A stretch of 13,041 nt of DNA. Source: Syntrophobacterales bacterium (lineage in GTDB: Bacteria > Desulfobacterota > Desulfobaccia > Desulfobaccales > 0-14-0-80-60-11). Below the pieces are notes generated by a model, which was not told the origin of the DNA, did not search any database, and saw nothing but the letters and a program-made list of their open reading frames with translations. Made by a program: the position numbers and the translations under genes. Location of the stretch: positions 1-13,041 of the forward strand of contig JAGVPN010000320.1 in assembly GCA_020052215.1 (NCBI GenBank), given 5' to 3'. Below are positions 1 to 6,970 of the stretch, in pieces; position 1 is the stretch's first letter, and each line of letters starts with the position of its first letter.

Positions 1-1823
1 ATGGAGCCGATCAGCATGCCGCCCAGGGCTACGGGCCCAAGACCCGGCATGAAGCCCACGACCAGGGGAGCGCACACCGCGATCAGGGCCGGGAGTATCA
101 TCTCGCGCAGGGCGCTCTTGGTGACGATGTCCACGCAGGTGCCGTATTCGGGTTTGGCGGTGCCTTCCATGATGCCGGGGATTTCCCGGAACTGGCGCCG
201 CACTTCCTCCACCACGCCGCCGGCGGCCTTACCAACGGCCTCCATGCAGAGAGCGGCGAAGAAGTAGGGCAGCAGACCGCCGATGAACAGGCCGGCGATT
301 ACCCGGGGGTCGGCCAGGTCAAAGGTCATGACCCCGGGGAAGGAGCGGGAGTACTCGGCGAAGAGCACTAGGGCGGCCAGACCGGCGGAACCGATGGCGT
401 AACCCTTGGTGACGGCCTTGGTGGTGTTGCCCACCGCATCCAGAGGATCGGTGATGTCCCGAATCTCTTGGGGCAGTTCCGACATCTCGGCGATGCCGCC
501 GGCGTTGTCGGTGATGGGACCGTAAGAGTCAATGGCTACCACGATACCGGTCATGGAGAGCATGGCCACCGCGGTCAGCGCAATGGCGTAGAGGCCGGTG
601 CCGGGATGGGCCAGACCGCCGCCCAGATGGAAGGCCGCCAGGATGGACACCACGATGACGATAACCGGCGCCGCGGTGGACTTCATGGACATGGCCAGGC
701 CCTGGATGACGTTGGTGCCGTGGCCGGTGGTGGAGGCCTTGGCAATGGACTTCACCGGGTTAAAGCTCTTGGAGGTGAAGTATTCGGTAATGCCCACGAT
801 CAGGCCGGTGAGGGCCACGCCGATCACCGCCAGCAGGAAGACGTTCATGGGCGGAATCGAAAAGCCCACGGCGCCCGTGGCGGCCTTAGAGGCCACGCCG
901 GCCATGAACTTGTGGGCCAGGGGCCAGAAAGCGACGATGGCCAGCACGCCGGAAACGATGAGACCCTTATACAGGGCGCCCATGACGTAGCCGCCTTTCC
1001 CCAAACGCACAAAGTAGGTGCCGATGACCGAGGCGATGATGGACACGCCGCCGATGACCATGGGGAAGACGATGGCGTTCGAGCCGGGGCCGTACACGGT
1101 GAAGGCCAGCAGCATGGCGGCCACCACGGTCACGACGTAAGTCTCGTAAAGGTCGGCGGCCATACCGGCGCAGTCACCCACGTTGTCGCCCACTTGGTCG
1201 GCGATGACCGCGGGGTTCCGGGGGTCGTCTTCGGGGATGCCGGCTTCCACTTTACCCACCAGGTCGGCGCCCACATCCGCGGCCTTGGTGTAGATGCCGC
1301 CGCCCAACCGGGCAAACAGCGACACCAAGGAGCAGCCGAAGCCCAGACCGATCAGGGCGTGCATGGCTTCCTTGGGATCAACCGCCATGAGGAACTTGTA
1401 GTACCCGGCCACGCTCAACAGGGCCAGGCCCACTACCAGCATGCCGGTGACCGAGCCGCCCCGGAAGGATACTTTCAGGGCGTGGGCCATGCTGGTAAAG
1501 GCTGCCTGGGCGGTGCGCACATTAGCCCGCACCGACACATACATGCCGACGTACCCGGCCAGAGCCGAACCCGCGGCGCCGATGACGAAGCCGATGGCGG
1601 TGTATTTGCCCAGAGCGAACAGCAGCACGAAGACGACCGCGCCCACCATGGCTACGGTCTTGTACTGCCGGTTCAAGAAGGCATTAGCGCCTTCCCGCAC
1701 CGCCGCAGAGATTTCCTGCATCCGAGGGTTGCCGGCGTCCTGTTTCAGGACCCAGGTGGTGGTGAACAGGCCGTAGGCCACGCCCACTGCGCCACAGATC
1801 AACGCAAAACTCATAATATCCAT
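1..1823 (-). CDS. hppA: Membrane-bound H+-translocating pyrophosphatase, K+-independent type (3' end outside window)
   Basis: This integral membrane pump couples hydrolysis of pyrophosphate to proton export and recovers energy from PPi made in biosynthesis. The open frame runs without a stop from ATG at 1823 to the window edge, giving 607 codons; family members are usually near 670-700 residues, so the C-terminus is missing. The signature stretch is present: the [14 protein letters not shown] segment, then [10 protein letters not shown], then [18 protein letters not shown], which holds the Asp/Lys residues that bind Mg-PPi. Further along, [19 protein letters not shown] has Lys and Thr at the positions that in this family separate K+-independent (Lys/Thr) from K+-dependent (Ala/Ala) enzymes. 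Many hydrophobic spans alternate with these loops. An AGGAGG lies at 1836-1841, 12 nt before the ATG; a second in-frame ATG is codon 4. A 174-nt gap from the upstream gene suggests its own promoter. The family call is very secure; the ion and K+ calls are by motif. Confidence 0.97.
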   Translation of the reverse strand, partial: MDIMSFALICGAVGVAYGLFTTTWVLKQDAGNPRMQEISAAVREGANAFLNRQYKTVAMVGAVVFVLLFALGKYTAIGFVIGAAGSALAGYVGMYVSVRANVRTAQAAFTSMAHALKVSFRGGSVTGMLVVGLALLSVAGYYKFLMAVDPKEAMHALIGLGFGCSLVSLFARLGGGIYTKAADVGADLVGKVEAGIPEDDPRNPAVIADQVGDNVGDCAGMAADLYETYVVTVVAAMLLAFTVYGPGSNAIVFPMVIGGVSIIASVIGTYFVRLGKGGYVMGALYKGLIVSGVLAIVAFWPLAHKFMAGVASKAATGAVGFSIPPMNVFLLAVIGVALTGLIVGITEYFTSKSFNPVKSIAKASTTGHGTNVIQGLAMSMKSTAAPVIVIVVSILAAFHLGGGLAHPGTGLYAIALTAVAMLSMTGIVVAIDSYGPITDNAGGIAEMSELPQEIRDITDPLDAVGNTTKAVTKGYAIGSAGLAALVLFAEYSRSFPGVMTFDLADPRVIAGLFIGGLLPYFFAALCMEAVGKAAGGVVEEVRRQFREIPGIMEGTAKPEYGTCVDIVTKSALREMILPALIAVCAPLVVGFMPGLGPVALGGMLIGS

Positions 1824-1902
1824 ACCGTCCCCTATCCTCCTATAAAGTAATGATTTCCTTAAGGTTTAAGGTCTTTAACCAAAACTGCCGAGCTAAACGT
1901 AC

Positions 1903-1913
1903 ATCACCTCCCC
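1903..1913 (-). promoter_or_regulatory. Near-perfect Shine-Dalgarno sequence in the hppA leader with no real gene behind it
   Basis: On the minus strand this reads GGGGAGGTGAT, matching almost the whole anti-Shine-Dalgarno complement, yet it is about 80 nt upstream of the hppA start, which has its own AGGAGG. The only start immediately next to it is an overlapping ATG (1902-1904) that opens a three-codon frame, Met-Tyr-Val-stop. It may be a ribosome standby site, a leader peptide signal or chance. The match is seen; any role is inference. Confidence 0.35.
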
Positions 1914-1958
1914 TACCCTGTTTCTGCAACTGTGAGCAATTTATAAGCTGAATGTCAA

Positions 1959-1988
1959 TTCATACCCCAAAATGGCACCGGCTGTAAA
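1959..1988 (-). promoter_or_regulatory. Candidate sigma-70-type promoter for hppA
   Basis: On the minus strand, TTTACA (1983-1988) is followed after 18 nt by TATGAA (1959-1964), matching five of six and four of six consensus positions. This would give a leader of about 130 nt before the hppA ATG. A TTGACA at 1953-1958 is a rival -35 box but has no good -10 box at the right distance. The site lies just after the stop of the upstream membrane-protein gene. Confidence 0.3.
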
Positions 1989-1997
1989 GGAAAAATT

Positions 1998-2693
1998 TCA
2001 CAAGTCCGATTTATTGGGGCCGGGGTCTTCCGAAATATCCGGAGCAGGCAGTAGATTGGCGGGCGCGGCGGAAATATTTTTTTTATCGTGAAGCTCAGCC
2101 GCCAGCTCCGGATGAAGTTTCGGGTCCACCACCACGACCCCGTGGCGCTCCGCCAGGGTCAGCAGATATTGATACTCCATGGCCTGCTTCTGGAGCCGAT
2201 AGCGCAGCCAGAGGCGCAGCGGCAGATACAGCAGCGCTAACGCCAGCAAGGCGATGAGCCCGTAGGCGCCCCCCAATCCGATAAATTTGATGGCCGCCGC
2301 CACCAGGGGCAGGGCGTTCTTGCCCTGAATGGCCAACCCCAGGACGGCCATGAAGGCCAGGAGTCCTAAAAGGTAGCGCACCCGCCACCACCGGGCGCCC
2401 CAGCCTTTGCCCCTGACTCGGGCCTCCGGGGCCTCCTGACCAAAAAATTCGAACCCCTGGATAACCACCCCGAAGAGGAACAACAGGGCGATGGGAGCGA
2501 CAAAGGCGGCCAGCAGATATGGGCTCCAGGGGAACGGGATGACCCGGGGGTGGTCCGTAAAGATGCCCTCATCCAGCTGCCAGATGAGGGTGAAGACCAG
2601 GATCAGGATCTCCACCAGCCCCACCACCACCAGGAAGCTGTTGAAAACATAGCGCTTTTCCAGCGGATCGTAAAAATTAAAGAATCTGGCCAT
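1998..2693 (-). CDS. Predicted four-span membrane protein of unknown function
   Basis: I do not recognise this 231-residue protein. It has hydrophobic spans at about residues 18-40, 58-80, 107-123 and 137-159. A short loop near residues 86-106 is rich in Arg, Lys and Trp. A charged C-terminal tail follows from about 164, containing a Tyr/Leu-rich helix (near AMEYQYLLTLAERHG) and a Pro-rich end. By the positive-inside rule the tail and the Arg-rich loop are probably cytoplasmic. The frame and composition look like a real gene and the antisense frames do not. The ATG at 2693 lacks a clear ribosome-binding site: the bases just upstream are CCCGGAT and then a heptamer repeat array (2701-2728). 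It may be the last gene of the mauE/rhodanese run, or be read separately. It does not resemble a pyrophosphatase subunit, although hppA lies 174 nt downstream. Confidence 0.8.
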   Translation of the reverse strand: MARFFNFYDPLEKRYVFNSFLVVVGLVEILILVFTLIWQLDEGIFTDHPRVIPFPWSPYLLAAFVAPIALLFLFGVVIQGFEFFGQEAPEARVRGKGWGARWWRVRYLLGLLAFMAVLGLAIQGKNALPLVAAAIKFIGLGGAYGLIALLALALLYLPLRLWLRYRLQKQAMEYQYLLTLAERHGVVVVDPKLHPELAAELHDKKNISAAPANLLPAPDISEDPGPNKSDL

Positions 2694-2700
2694 ATCCGGG

Positions 2701-2728
2701 TTTTCGGTTTTCAGTTTTCGGTTTTCGG
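2701..2728 (+). repeat. Four tandem T/G-rich heptamers, unpaired array
   Basis: Four exact 7-bp units lie end to end: TTTTCGG, TTTTCAG, TTTTCGG, TTTTCGG. The array begins eight bases upstream of the start codon of the minus-strand four-span protein, so it occupies the place of that gene's leader. The same unit family occurs at 5234-5256, 5334-5355, 8446-8473 and 8641-8671, but there it is in inverted pairs; no partner arm is visible near this copy. Confidence 0.85.
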
Positions 2729-2743
2729 CAATAATTAATGTAT

Positions 2744-2788
2744 GGTAGGCACGGCCTACCAGTTTTCGTGGGGTGCGTTTTACGCACC
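2744..2788. repeat. Two adjacent 7-bp-stem palindromes
   Basis: GGTAGGC-ACG-GCCTACC (2744-2760) and GGTGCGT-TTT-ACGCACC (2772-2788) each have a perfect 7-bp stem and a 3-nt loop. The second recurs at 9081-9097 with loop CTT. They lie in the spacer between the mauE-like gene and the next gene on the minus strand. Neither has a following T-run on either strand, so they do not look like ordinary intrinsic terminators. They look like members of a dispersed intergenic palindrome family. Confidence 0.8.
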
Positions 2789-2798
2789 ATATTATGGC

Positions 2799-3260
2799 TC
2801 AAGGCGCGGCTTGGGCAATCGACCCCGGCCCACCTTTTTCAGACCTTAAAAACTCCCACCGATAGAGTCCGGCGGCCCAGCCGAGCAAAACCGCATCCTC
2901 CAGCACCGCGCCCAGCCCTACCTGCCTTTGAAAAAACAGACCGCAGCCGCAGTCGATGGAGAGCCCCCGGGCCATGGTGATGAGGATGACGACCAGGAAA
3001 GCGACCACCAGCCCGGCCAGGAGGAGCAGGCAGCTCCGTCGCTTGAGCCCCGCCACCAGGCAGAGCCCCGCAACGATCTCCAGCCACGGCAACCCCGCCG
3101 CCACCACGCCCACCAGGCTCTCCGGCAGCAGCTGGTAAGCCAGCACCGCTTCGGCGAACTCATAGGAGTGCAGGACTTTTTGCAGCCCGACATAAAAAAA
3201 GAGCCCGCCCAGAACCACTTCCAGGGCCCGGAGCCCAATAAGGCGACCGCTTATTCGCAA
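2799..3260 (-). CDS. MauE/DoxX-family redox-associated membrane protein
   Basis: This 153-residue protein has four hydrophobic spans, at about residues 10-30, 48-71, 77-96 and 112-133. It carries DCGCG (Cys104, Cys106) just after the third span, the small Cys motif typical of MauE/DoxX-like proteins linked to thiol or sulfur redox work. A conserved-looking FFYVGLQKVLHSYEFAEA stretch follows the first span. The start is TTG at 3260: AGGAG (3267-3271) sits six bases upstream, and the frame has no ATG that keeps the first span. The gene follows the rhodanese gene in the same direction with a 170-nt spacer occupied by a long inverted repeat. The pairing suggests membrane handling of sulfane sulfur or of a thiol partner, which is inference. 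The family call is fairly sure; the exact function is unknown. Confidence 0.85.
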   Translation of the reverse strand: MRISGRLIGLRALEVVLGGLFFYVGLQKVLHSYEFAEAVLAYQLLPESLVGVVAAGLPWLEIVAGLCLVAGLKRRSCLLLLAGLVVAFLVVILITMARGLSIDCGCGLFFQRQVGLGAVLEDAVLLGWAAGLYRWEFLRSEKGGPGSIAQAAP

Positions 3261-3270
3261 GTCACACTCC

Positions 3271-3437
3271 TAAATAAAGAGGGGGGAAAGGGAAAAAGGG
3301 GGAAAGGTAAAGAAAACATTTTTTCCCTGGATGCAGCCTAAACATATTGAGGCAAAAAAGGATGGTCAAGCCACATGAACCTACCCCCCCCCTTTTCGCC
3401 CTTTCCCCTTTTTCCCTTTTCCCCCTCTTTTTATTTA
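3271..3437. repeat. Long purine/pyrimidine inverted repeat spanning the rhodanese-mauE spacer
   Basis: The left arm (3271-3306) reads TAAATAAAGAGGGGGG and continues in alternating A and G runs. The right arm (3402-3437), read on the minus strand, gives TAAATAAAAAGAGGGGG and the same alternation. The arms match over about 36 bases with a few one-base length differences. In the minus-strand transcript the first arm contains the rhodanese stop codon (3431-3433). The second ends on the TTG-start gene's ribosome-binding site (3267-3271). The interior of about 95 nt has no gene and ends in a run of eight C residues. A fold-back would bring stop codon and ribosome-binding site together. Confidence 0.85.
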
Positions 3438-3934
3438 CTCGTGTCCGCGGGGTAGCCGGCTTCATCCCAGGCCCGGAATCCCCCCACATAGACCATCACC
3501 CAGGTAAATCCCAGGGCCTGGAGTTTTTCCGCCACCTTCAAGGCCAGGTCGCAGTTGGCCTGGCCGCAGTACACCACGATTTCCCGGTCTTTGGCGAGGC
3601 CCGCCAATTTCTCGGCCACGCCGGCCGGAACCTGGTCCGGGGTGAGATTGATGGCCTGGGGGACGTGCAACTCGTTAAACTCGGCCGCGGGGCGGGCGTC
3701 AATAAACAAGGCTTCCCCTGACTGAAACATGGCGTAAGCCCGGGCCAGGTCGATGGTTTTCACTCCCTGGAACTGTGCGGCCCGGCGCTGCTCCCGCATC
3801 TGGGAAAGGCGCGGGGCCAGTTCACCCCGCCAGGAAGTGCGCACCAGGGGCCACTGCTGCACCAGCCCGAAGAGCATGGCCAGCCCCAGGATAAACCCGG
3901 CCCAGGCCAGATCCTGCCGCCACCCCCGGCTCAC
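3431..3934 (-). CDS. Membrane-anchored rhodanese-like sulfurtransferase
   Basis: This 167-residue protein has one N-terminal membrane span (about residues 9-28), a charged linker to about residue 56, then a single rhodanese domain to the C-terminus. The domain shows the FIDARPAAEF motif (residues 77-86), HVPQAINL (90-97) and the active-site loop VYCGQANCDLA, with Cys123 as the likely persulfide-carrying residue and a second Cys at 128. The YVGGFRAWDEAGYP ending is also typical. The orientation of the anchor suggests the domain lies outside the cytoplasmic membrane. The start is GTG at 3934, overlapping the upstream stop as GTGA, with GGGGAAG a few bases earlier, so the two genes are translationally coupled. 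It would move sulfane sulfur to an acceptor; the acceptor is not known. Confidence 0.93.
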   Translation of the reverse strand: MSRGWRQDLAWAGFILGLAMLFGLVQQWPLVRTSWRGELAPRLSQMREQRRAAQFQGVKTIDLARAYAMFQSGEALFIDARPAAEFNELHVPQAINLTPDQVPAGVAEKLAGLAKDREIVVYCGQANCDLALKVAEKLQALGFTWVMVYVGGFRAWDEAGYPADTSK

Positions 3935-4374
3935 TGGGGCGGCTTCCCCGCCGGCGGGGTCTGAAGGGGTGGGACGCCCGGGGGCGGCTCGATCTCCGTG
4001 GCGGCATCATGCTTCTGGCCGGCGTAATACAGGGGAATGGGCAGAAAACCTTCGTCTTCCTTGGCGAAGCCGGCCTCCTTGGTGTGGTGGAAATACCGCC
4101 ATACCCGGCCATTCTTGAGGTCCACCAGGAACACCTGCTTACCGTCGGCCACCATCTGATACCGTGACCCCATGGCCTGGGAGGCCAATTTTTTGAGATT
4201 CACGGGCCCGCCTTTCCCCTCTAGGGGGAGCGGTTGGGACTTTAAGTCTTCTGCGGCCTGCTGGGCCAGCCGGTCATGGCCATACGGGCTATACAGCCAA
4301 AAGACGCTGGCGCCCGCGACCCCCACCAACAAACTGATAATCGCCATCCACATCCGGCTCCTACTGCGCGCCAT
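3931..4374 (-). CDS. Single-span membrane-anchored protein of unknown function
   Basis: This 147-residue protein has a short basic N-terminus, one hydrophobic span (about residues 9-28), and a small soluble domain. A segment near residues 82-91, reading FLVDLKNGRVW, resembles short beta-rich motifs found in many uncharacterised exported proteins. The tail from about residue 128 is Pro-rich. I recognise no enzyme motif. The ATG at 4374 has a strong GGAGGT (4380-4385) at good spacing. An extended -10 promoter element lies about 130 nt upstream, so this is likely the first gene of the run with the rhodanese, which it overlaps by four bases. Being led by an exported protein fits an envelope-located role for the whole run. 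Confidence 0.85.
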   Translation of the reverse strand: MARSRSRMWMAIISLLVGVAGASVFWLYSPYGHDRLAQQAAEDLKSQPLPLEGKGGPVNLKKLASQAMGSRYQMVADGKQVFLVDLKNGRVWRYFHHTKEAGFAKEDEGFLPIPLYYAGQKHDAATEIEPPPGVPPLQTPPAGKPPQ

Positions 4375-4504
4375 CCGACACCTCCGTTGGGCGGATTAGG
4401 CCAGGCAAGACATCCGGGCGCCGCCAAAGACCATTACCTCAGTCGCGGGCCCCGCCTTTCGGCTCGGCCTGGACATCAGGCCGGCCTGCTAGTTCTTTGC
4501 GGTA

Positions 4505-4513
4505 ATTATATCA
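4505..4513 (-). promoter_or_regulatory. Extended -10 promoter element for the rhodanese gene run
   Basis: The minus strand reads TGATATAAT, a full TGn extended -10 with a consensus TATAAT box. There is no good -35 box, as is often the case with extended -10 promoters. Transcription would begin near 4498, leaving a leader of about 125 nt before the ATG at 4374. Confidence 0.5.
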
Positions 4514-4534
4514 TAGAGATAGCGTCCCTGGGGC

Positions 4535-4562
4535 TTGCTACCGGGGCCAGAGCAGGTAAAAT
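4535..4562 (+). promoter_or_regulatory. Candidate promoter for the HAD phosphatase gene
   Basis: TTGCTA (4535-4540) and TAAAAT (4557-4562) are 16 nt apart, matching four of six and five of six consensus positions. Transcription would start near 4569, about 37 nt before the ATG at 4606. It is divergent from, and only some 20 bases away from, the minus-strand extended -10. A TATAAC at 4581-4586 is too close to the gene to be the main box. Confidence 0.35.
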
Positions 4563-4605
4563 AAGATGCTCTAGAAAAAATATAACCTTCTGGAAAGTTA
4601 TGCGC

Positions 4606-5229
4606 ATGGCATCGCCTGCTCCCCGCGCCATCACCGCCATCACCTTTGACCTGGGCAACGTCCTGGTCAGGGTGGATCACCTGCGCTTCTGCCGGCGCCT
4701 GGCCGCCCTGGCCGTCTTGAGCCCCCAGGAGGTCTATGCCCAGGTGTTTGAATCCGGCCTGGAACCGGGCTACGATACCGGCCGCATCACTTCCCGGGAG
4801 TTTTATCAGCGGGTCACGGCCCATTTCGGGGTGGCCCTCCCCTACTCCCGATTCTGCGACCTCTGGTGCGATCTCTTCGACCCCATGGAGGGCATGGCGG
4901 AGCTGGTAGCGCGCCTGGCGTCCAGCTTTCCCCTGTTTCTGCTGTCCAACACCAATTCTTTGCACTTCGATTATCTGAAGGAGCGCTTTAGGGAACTCCT
5001 GCAGCCTTTCCGGGCCTTTGTCCTGTCCTACCAGGTGGGCAGCCGCAAGCCGGAGCCGGCCATCTACCAGGCCCTCATCCGGCAGGCGGGGCGCCCCCCG
5101 GAGGAAATCCTCTTCCTGGACGATAAGGAGGCCTTTGTGGAAGCGGCTCGGGGTCAGGGTCTGACGGCCTGGCAGTTTCGCTCGCCTCAGGAGTTGCGGC
5201 AACAGTTGGCGAGCCACCGCCTCTGGTAA
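4606..5229 (+). CDS. HAD-superfamily phosphatase, YihX-like (sugar-phosphate phosphatase candidate)
   Basis: This 207-residue protein is a HAD hydrolase of the YihX type; the E. coli member removes phosphate from alpha-D-glucose 1-phosphate. Motif I is FDLGNVL with nucleophile Asp15, motif II is SNTN (residues 114-117), motif III contains Lys148 in GSRKPEP, and motif IV is FLDDKEAF (Asp172, Asp173). A small helical cap lies between motifs I and II. The frame is open upstream to 4276, but the conserved domain starts just after 4606. GGAAAG (4592-4597) is eight bases before that ATG and only two before the ATG at 4600, so 4606 is preferred. The gene is alone on the plus strand between divergent and convergent neighbours. 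The family is certain; the substrate is inferred from similarity and could be another phosphosugar. Confidence 0.92.
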   Translation: MASPAPRAITAITFDLGNVLVRVDHLRFCRRLAALAVLSPQEVYAQVFESGLEPGYDTGRITSREFYQRVTAHFGVALPYSRFCDLWCDLFDPMEGMAELVARLASSFPLFLLSNTNSLHFDYLKERFRELLQPFRAFVLSYQVGSRKPEPAIYQALIRQAGRPPEEILFLDDKEAFVEAARGQGLTAWQFRSPQELRQQLASHRLW

Positions 5230-5233
5230 AGCC

Positions 5234-5355
5234 GGTTCTGGGTTCTGGGTTTTCGGTTGCAAAACCATTCAACGCCAACCTGCCATTCTGAGCGAACCGC
5301 TTGGATAATTCCTCCCCATCAAGCAGGCCCCCTCCAGAACCCAAAACCGAAAACC
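5234..5355. repeat. Inverted pair of heptamer arrays filling the spacer between two convergent genes
   Basis: The left array (5234-5256) has units TTCTGGG, TTCTGGG, TTTTCGG. The right array (5334-5355), read on the minus strand, has TTTTCGG, TTTTGGG and a partial TTCTGG. Between them are 77 bases with no gene. The left array starts five bases after the HAD stop codon and the right one touches the first base of the tolC-type stop codon (5355-5357), so the element spans the whole convergent spacer. As an inverted repeat it could act as a two-way transcription end, although it lacks a T-run of terminator type. Confidence 0.8.
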
Positions 5356-6707
5356 TAATAAGGTTTGCCGATGGCCTTGTCCAGCTTGGCCTCGAACACC
5401 CGGTAATCATAGAGGGCCTGGACAAATTTCAAATCCGTCTGGGAGAATTGCACCTGGGCATCGGTGACTTCGATGATGGTGCCGACGCCCGCCTGGTAGC
5501 GGCCCCAGGCCAGGCGCAGATTTTCCCGGGCCGCCTCCAGGGCCTTCTTGGAGGCCCGGATCAGCTCCCAACCCGACTTGACATCCAGATAGGCCTGCTC
5601 CACTTCTTTGGTGACGTTCTGCCGCAGCACTTCGTAATTTTCCTGGGTAGCCCGCAGTTGAGCTTTATTCTGGGCCACCGCATAGGTCGTGGACAGGCCC
5701 TCGAACAGCGGGAAGGTCATGGCCGCGCCCACATACCAGGTGCTGGGCTGGTTGGCAAAAGGCCGATCTATGCTCTGCCAGCCGTAGGCCAGATTGGAAG
5801 TGAGCACGGGGAAATAGCCGGCCTGGGCCACCTTGATGGCGGCTTCGTTATAATTTTGTTGATGCCGGTTTTTCAAAAGCTCCGGTCGGCGCTGCTGGGC
5901 CTGGGTCCTCAAGGCTTCCAGCGACTGGGGCTGGGCCTTGACTTCCAGCACGTCCTCCACCTGGGTGAACGGCCAGGTCTTCAACCCCAAGGCGGTCATC
6001 AGGGTGACCCGGGCCAACTCGACGCCGTTCTTGGCCCTGATGAGATTGGCCTCGGCGTCGTAAAGGTTGGCTTCGGTCTTGGTCACGTCGATCTTGGCCT
6101 TCAATCCCACCTGATAAAACCCCTGGGCCTGCTTCAACAATGCCTGGTTTTGCCGCACGGTCTCTTCCTGCACCTTTAAGGCCCGCTGGGCCGCCAGGTA
6201 GCCGAAATAGCCGGTGCGGGCGTCCAGCGCCACTTGTTGGCGACTGCCGGCGAAATCTTGCTCCGACTGGCCGAAAGAGGCCCGGGACTCCTTGATCAGG
6301 CCGGGGGTCTTGCCGAAATCGTAGAGCAGTTGGGTGGCCTGGAACTGATAAAAATAGTAGTGGGTCGTGTCGGCGTTGGATAAACTGCTGACCGTCCCGC
6401 CCGTCGCCGCGGTCAGGGGTTTGCGACTTGTGGATGAAAAGGCGTTCCCATAATAATAATTGCTCACAAAACTGACCTGGGGTAAATACGCCGCCCGGGA
6501 CACCCCGATACCATAGCGGGCCGCGGCCATGGTTTCCCGGGACTGCTTGATGGCGGGATGTTCTTTCAGCGCCAGATCAATGGCCTGATCCAGGTTGAGG
6601 CTCCCGCTCGCCTCGGCCGCGGTCGCGACAGAGGCGCCCCCCCACCCCACCCCGGCGAGAAAGATAAGGAGAAAGAACGTCTGGGCTATCCTGAAATTCT
6701 GCCTCAT
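5355..6707 (-). CDS. TolC-family outer-membrane efflux protein
   Basis: This 450-residue protein has the length and layout of the outer-membrane channel of type I secretion or RND/MFS efflux systems. A signal peptide occupies residues 1-31 (hydrophobic core TFFLLIFLAGVG, likely cleavage after VATAA). Two similar halves follow, with long amphipathic helices rich in Ala, Gln and Leu. Typical segments are LDQAIDLALKEHPAIKQS early on, LYDFGKTPGLI in the first half, and PLFEGLSTTYAVAQNKAQL followed by GVGTIIEVTDAQVQ in the second. The frame extends to 6767, but the ATG at 6707 places the signal peptide at the very N-terminus. No membrane-fusion or inner-membrane pump gene is adjacent, so its partner lies elsewhere. 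The substrate is unknown. Confidence 0.93.
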   Translation of the reverse strand: MRQNFRIAQTFFLLIFLAGVGWGGASVATAAEASGSLNLDQAIDLALKEHPAIKQSRETMAAARYGIGVSRAAYLPQVSFVSNYYYGNAFSSTSRKPLTAATGGTVSSLSNADTTHYYFYQFQATQLLYDFGKTPGLIKESRASFGQSEQDFAGSRQQVALDARTGYFGYLAAQRALKVQEETVRQNQALLKQAQGFYQVGLKAKIDVTKTEANLYDAEANLIRAKNGVELARVTLMTALGLKTWPFTQVEDVLEVKAQPQSLEALRTQAQQRRPELLKNRHQQNYNEAAIKVAQAGYFPVLTSNLAYGWQSIDRPFANQPSTWYVGAAMTFPLFEGLSTTYAVAQNKAQLRATQENYEVLRQNVTKEVEQAYLDVKSGWELIRASKKALEAARENLRLAWGRYQAGVGTIIEVTDAQVQFSQTDLKFVQALYDYRVFEAKLDKAIGKPY

Positions 6708-6804
6708 ATTTGTACCCCGCAACCGCTTCCCAGGCGCTGAGGCGGCGGCCCCGGTCCCCTGCCTCACGCCGGACGCCTAAGACCAGATTGCAGTCGGAAG
6801 GTGA

Positions 6805-6845
6805 CACAGGCTTTCCAGCCTGTGCCTACGCAGGCTAAGACCTGC
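6805..6845. repeat. CACAGGCT palindrome in the gatA-tolC spacer
   Basis: CACAGGCT-TTCC-AGCCTGTG (6805-6824) is a perfect 8-bp stem with a 4-nt loop; the same unit with a 10-bp stem is at 8563-8586. A smaller GCAGG...CCTGC hairpin follows near 6830-6845. The rest of the 263-base spacer (6708-6970) is GC-rich with no convincing gene; a GCCCGCCGGGC palindrome lies near 6888-6898. I see no clear tolC promoter. Confidence 0.75.
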
Positions 6846-6970
6846 CTCTTGACCTCAGATGATATAAATCTCAACTCGTTAATGCAAGCCCGCCGGGCCA
6901 AAGCCCCCGCCAGCCGAAAGCCGTCCCGGCCTTGCCGCCGCCCGGACGCCGGGGACTTTCGCCCATAACC

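Noticed and set aside
468..1850. 460-codon plus-strand open frame opposite hppA
   Set aside because: It is antisense to a strongly conserved pyrophosphatase and its product is dominated by Gly, His, Asp and Gln, as expected from the reverse of GC-rich codons.
2701..2728. Tandem heptamers as a CRISPR array
   Set aside because: The units are 7 bp, contiguous and without spacers, and no cas gene is present.
4276..4605. N-terminal extension of the HAD phosphatase
   Set aside because: The extension runs through the divergent promoter region, has low-complexity Arg/His/Pro content and ends where a ribosome-binding site precedes the ATG at 4606.
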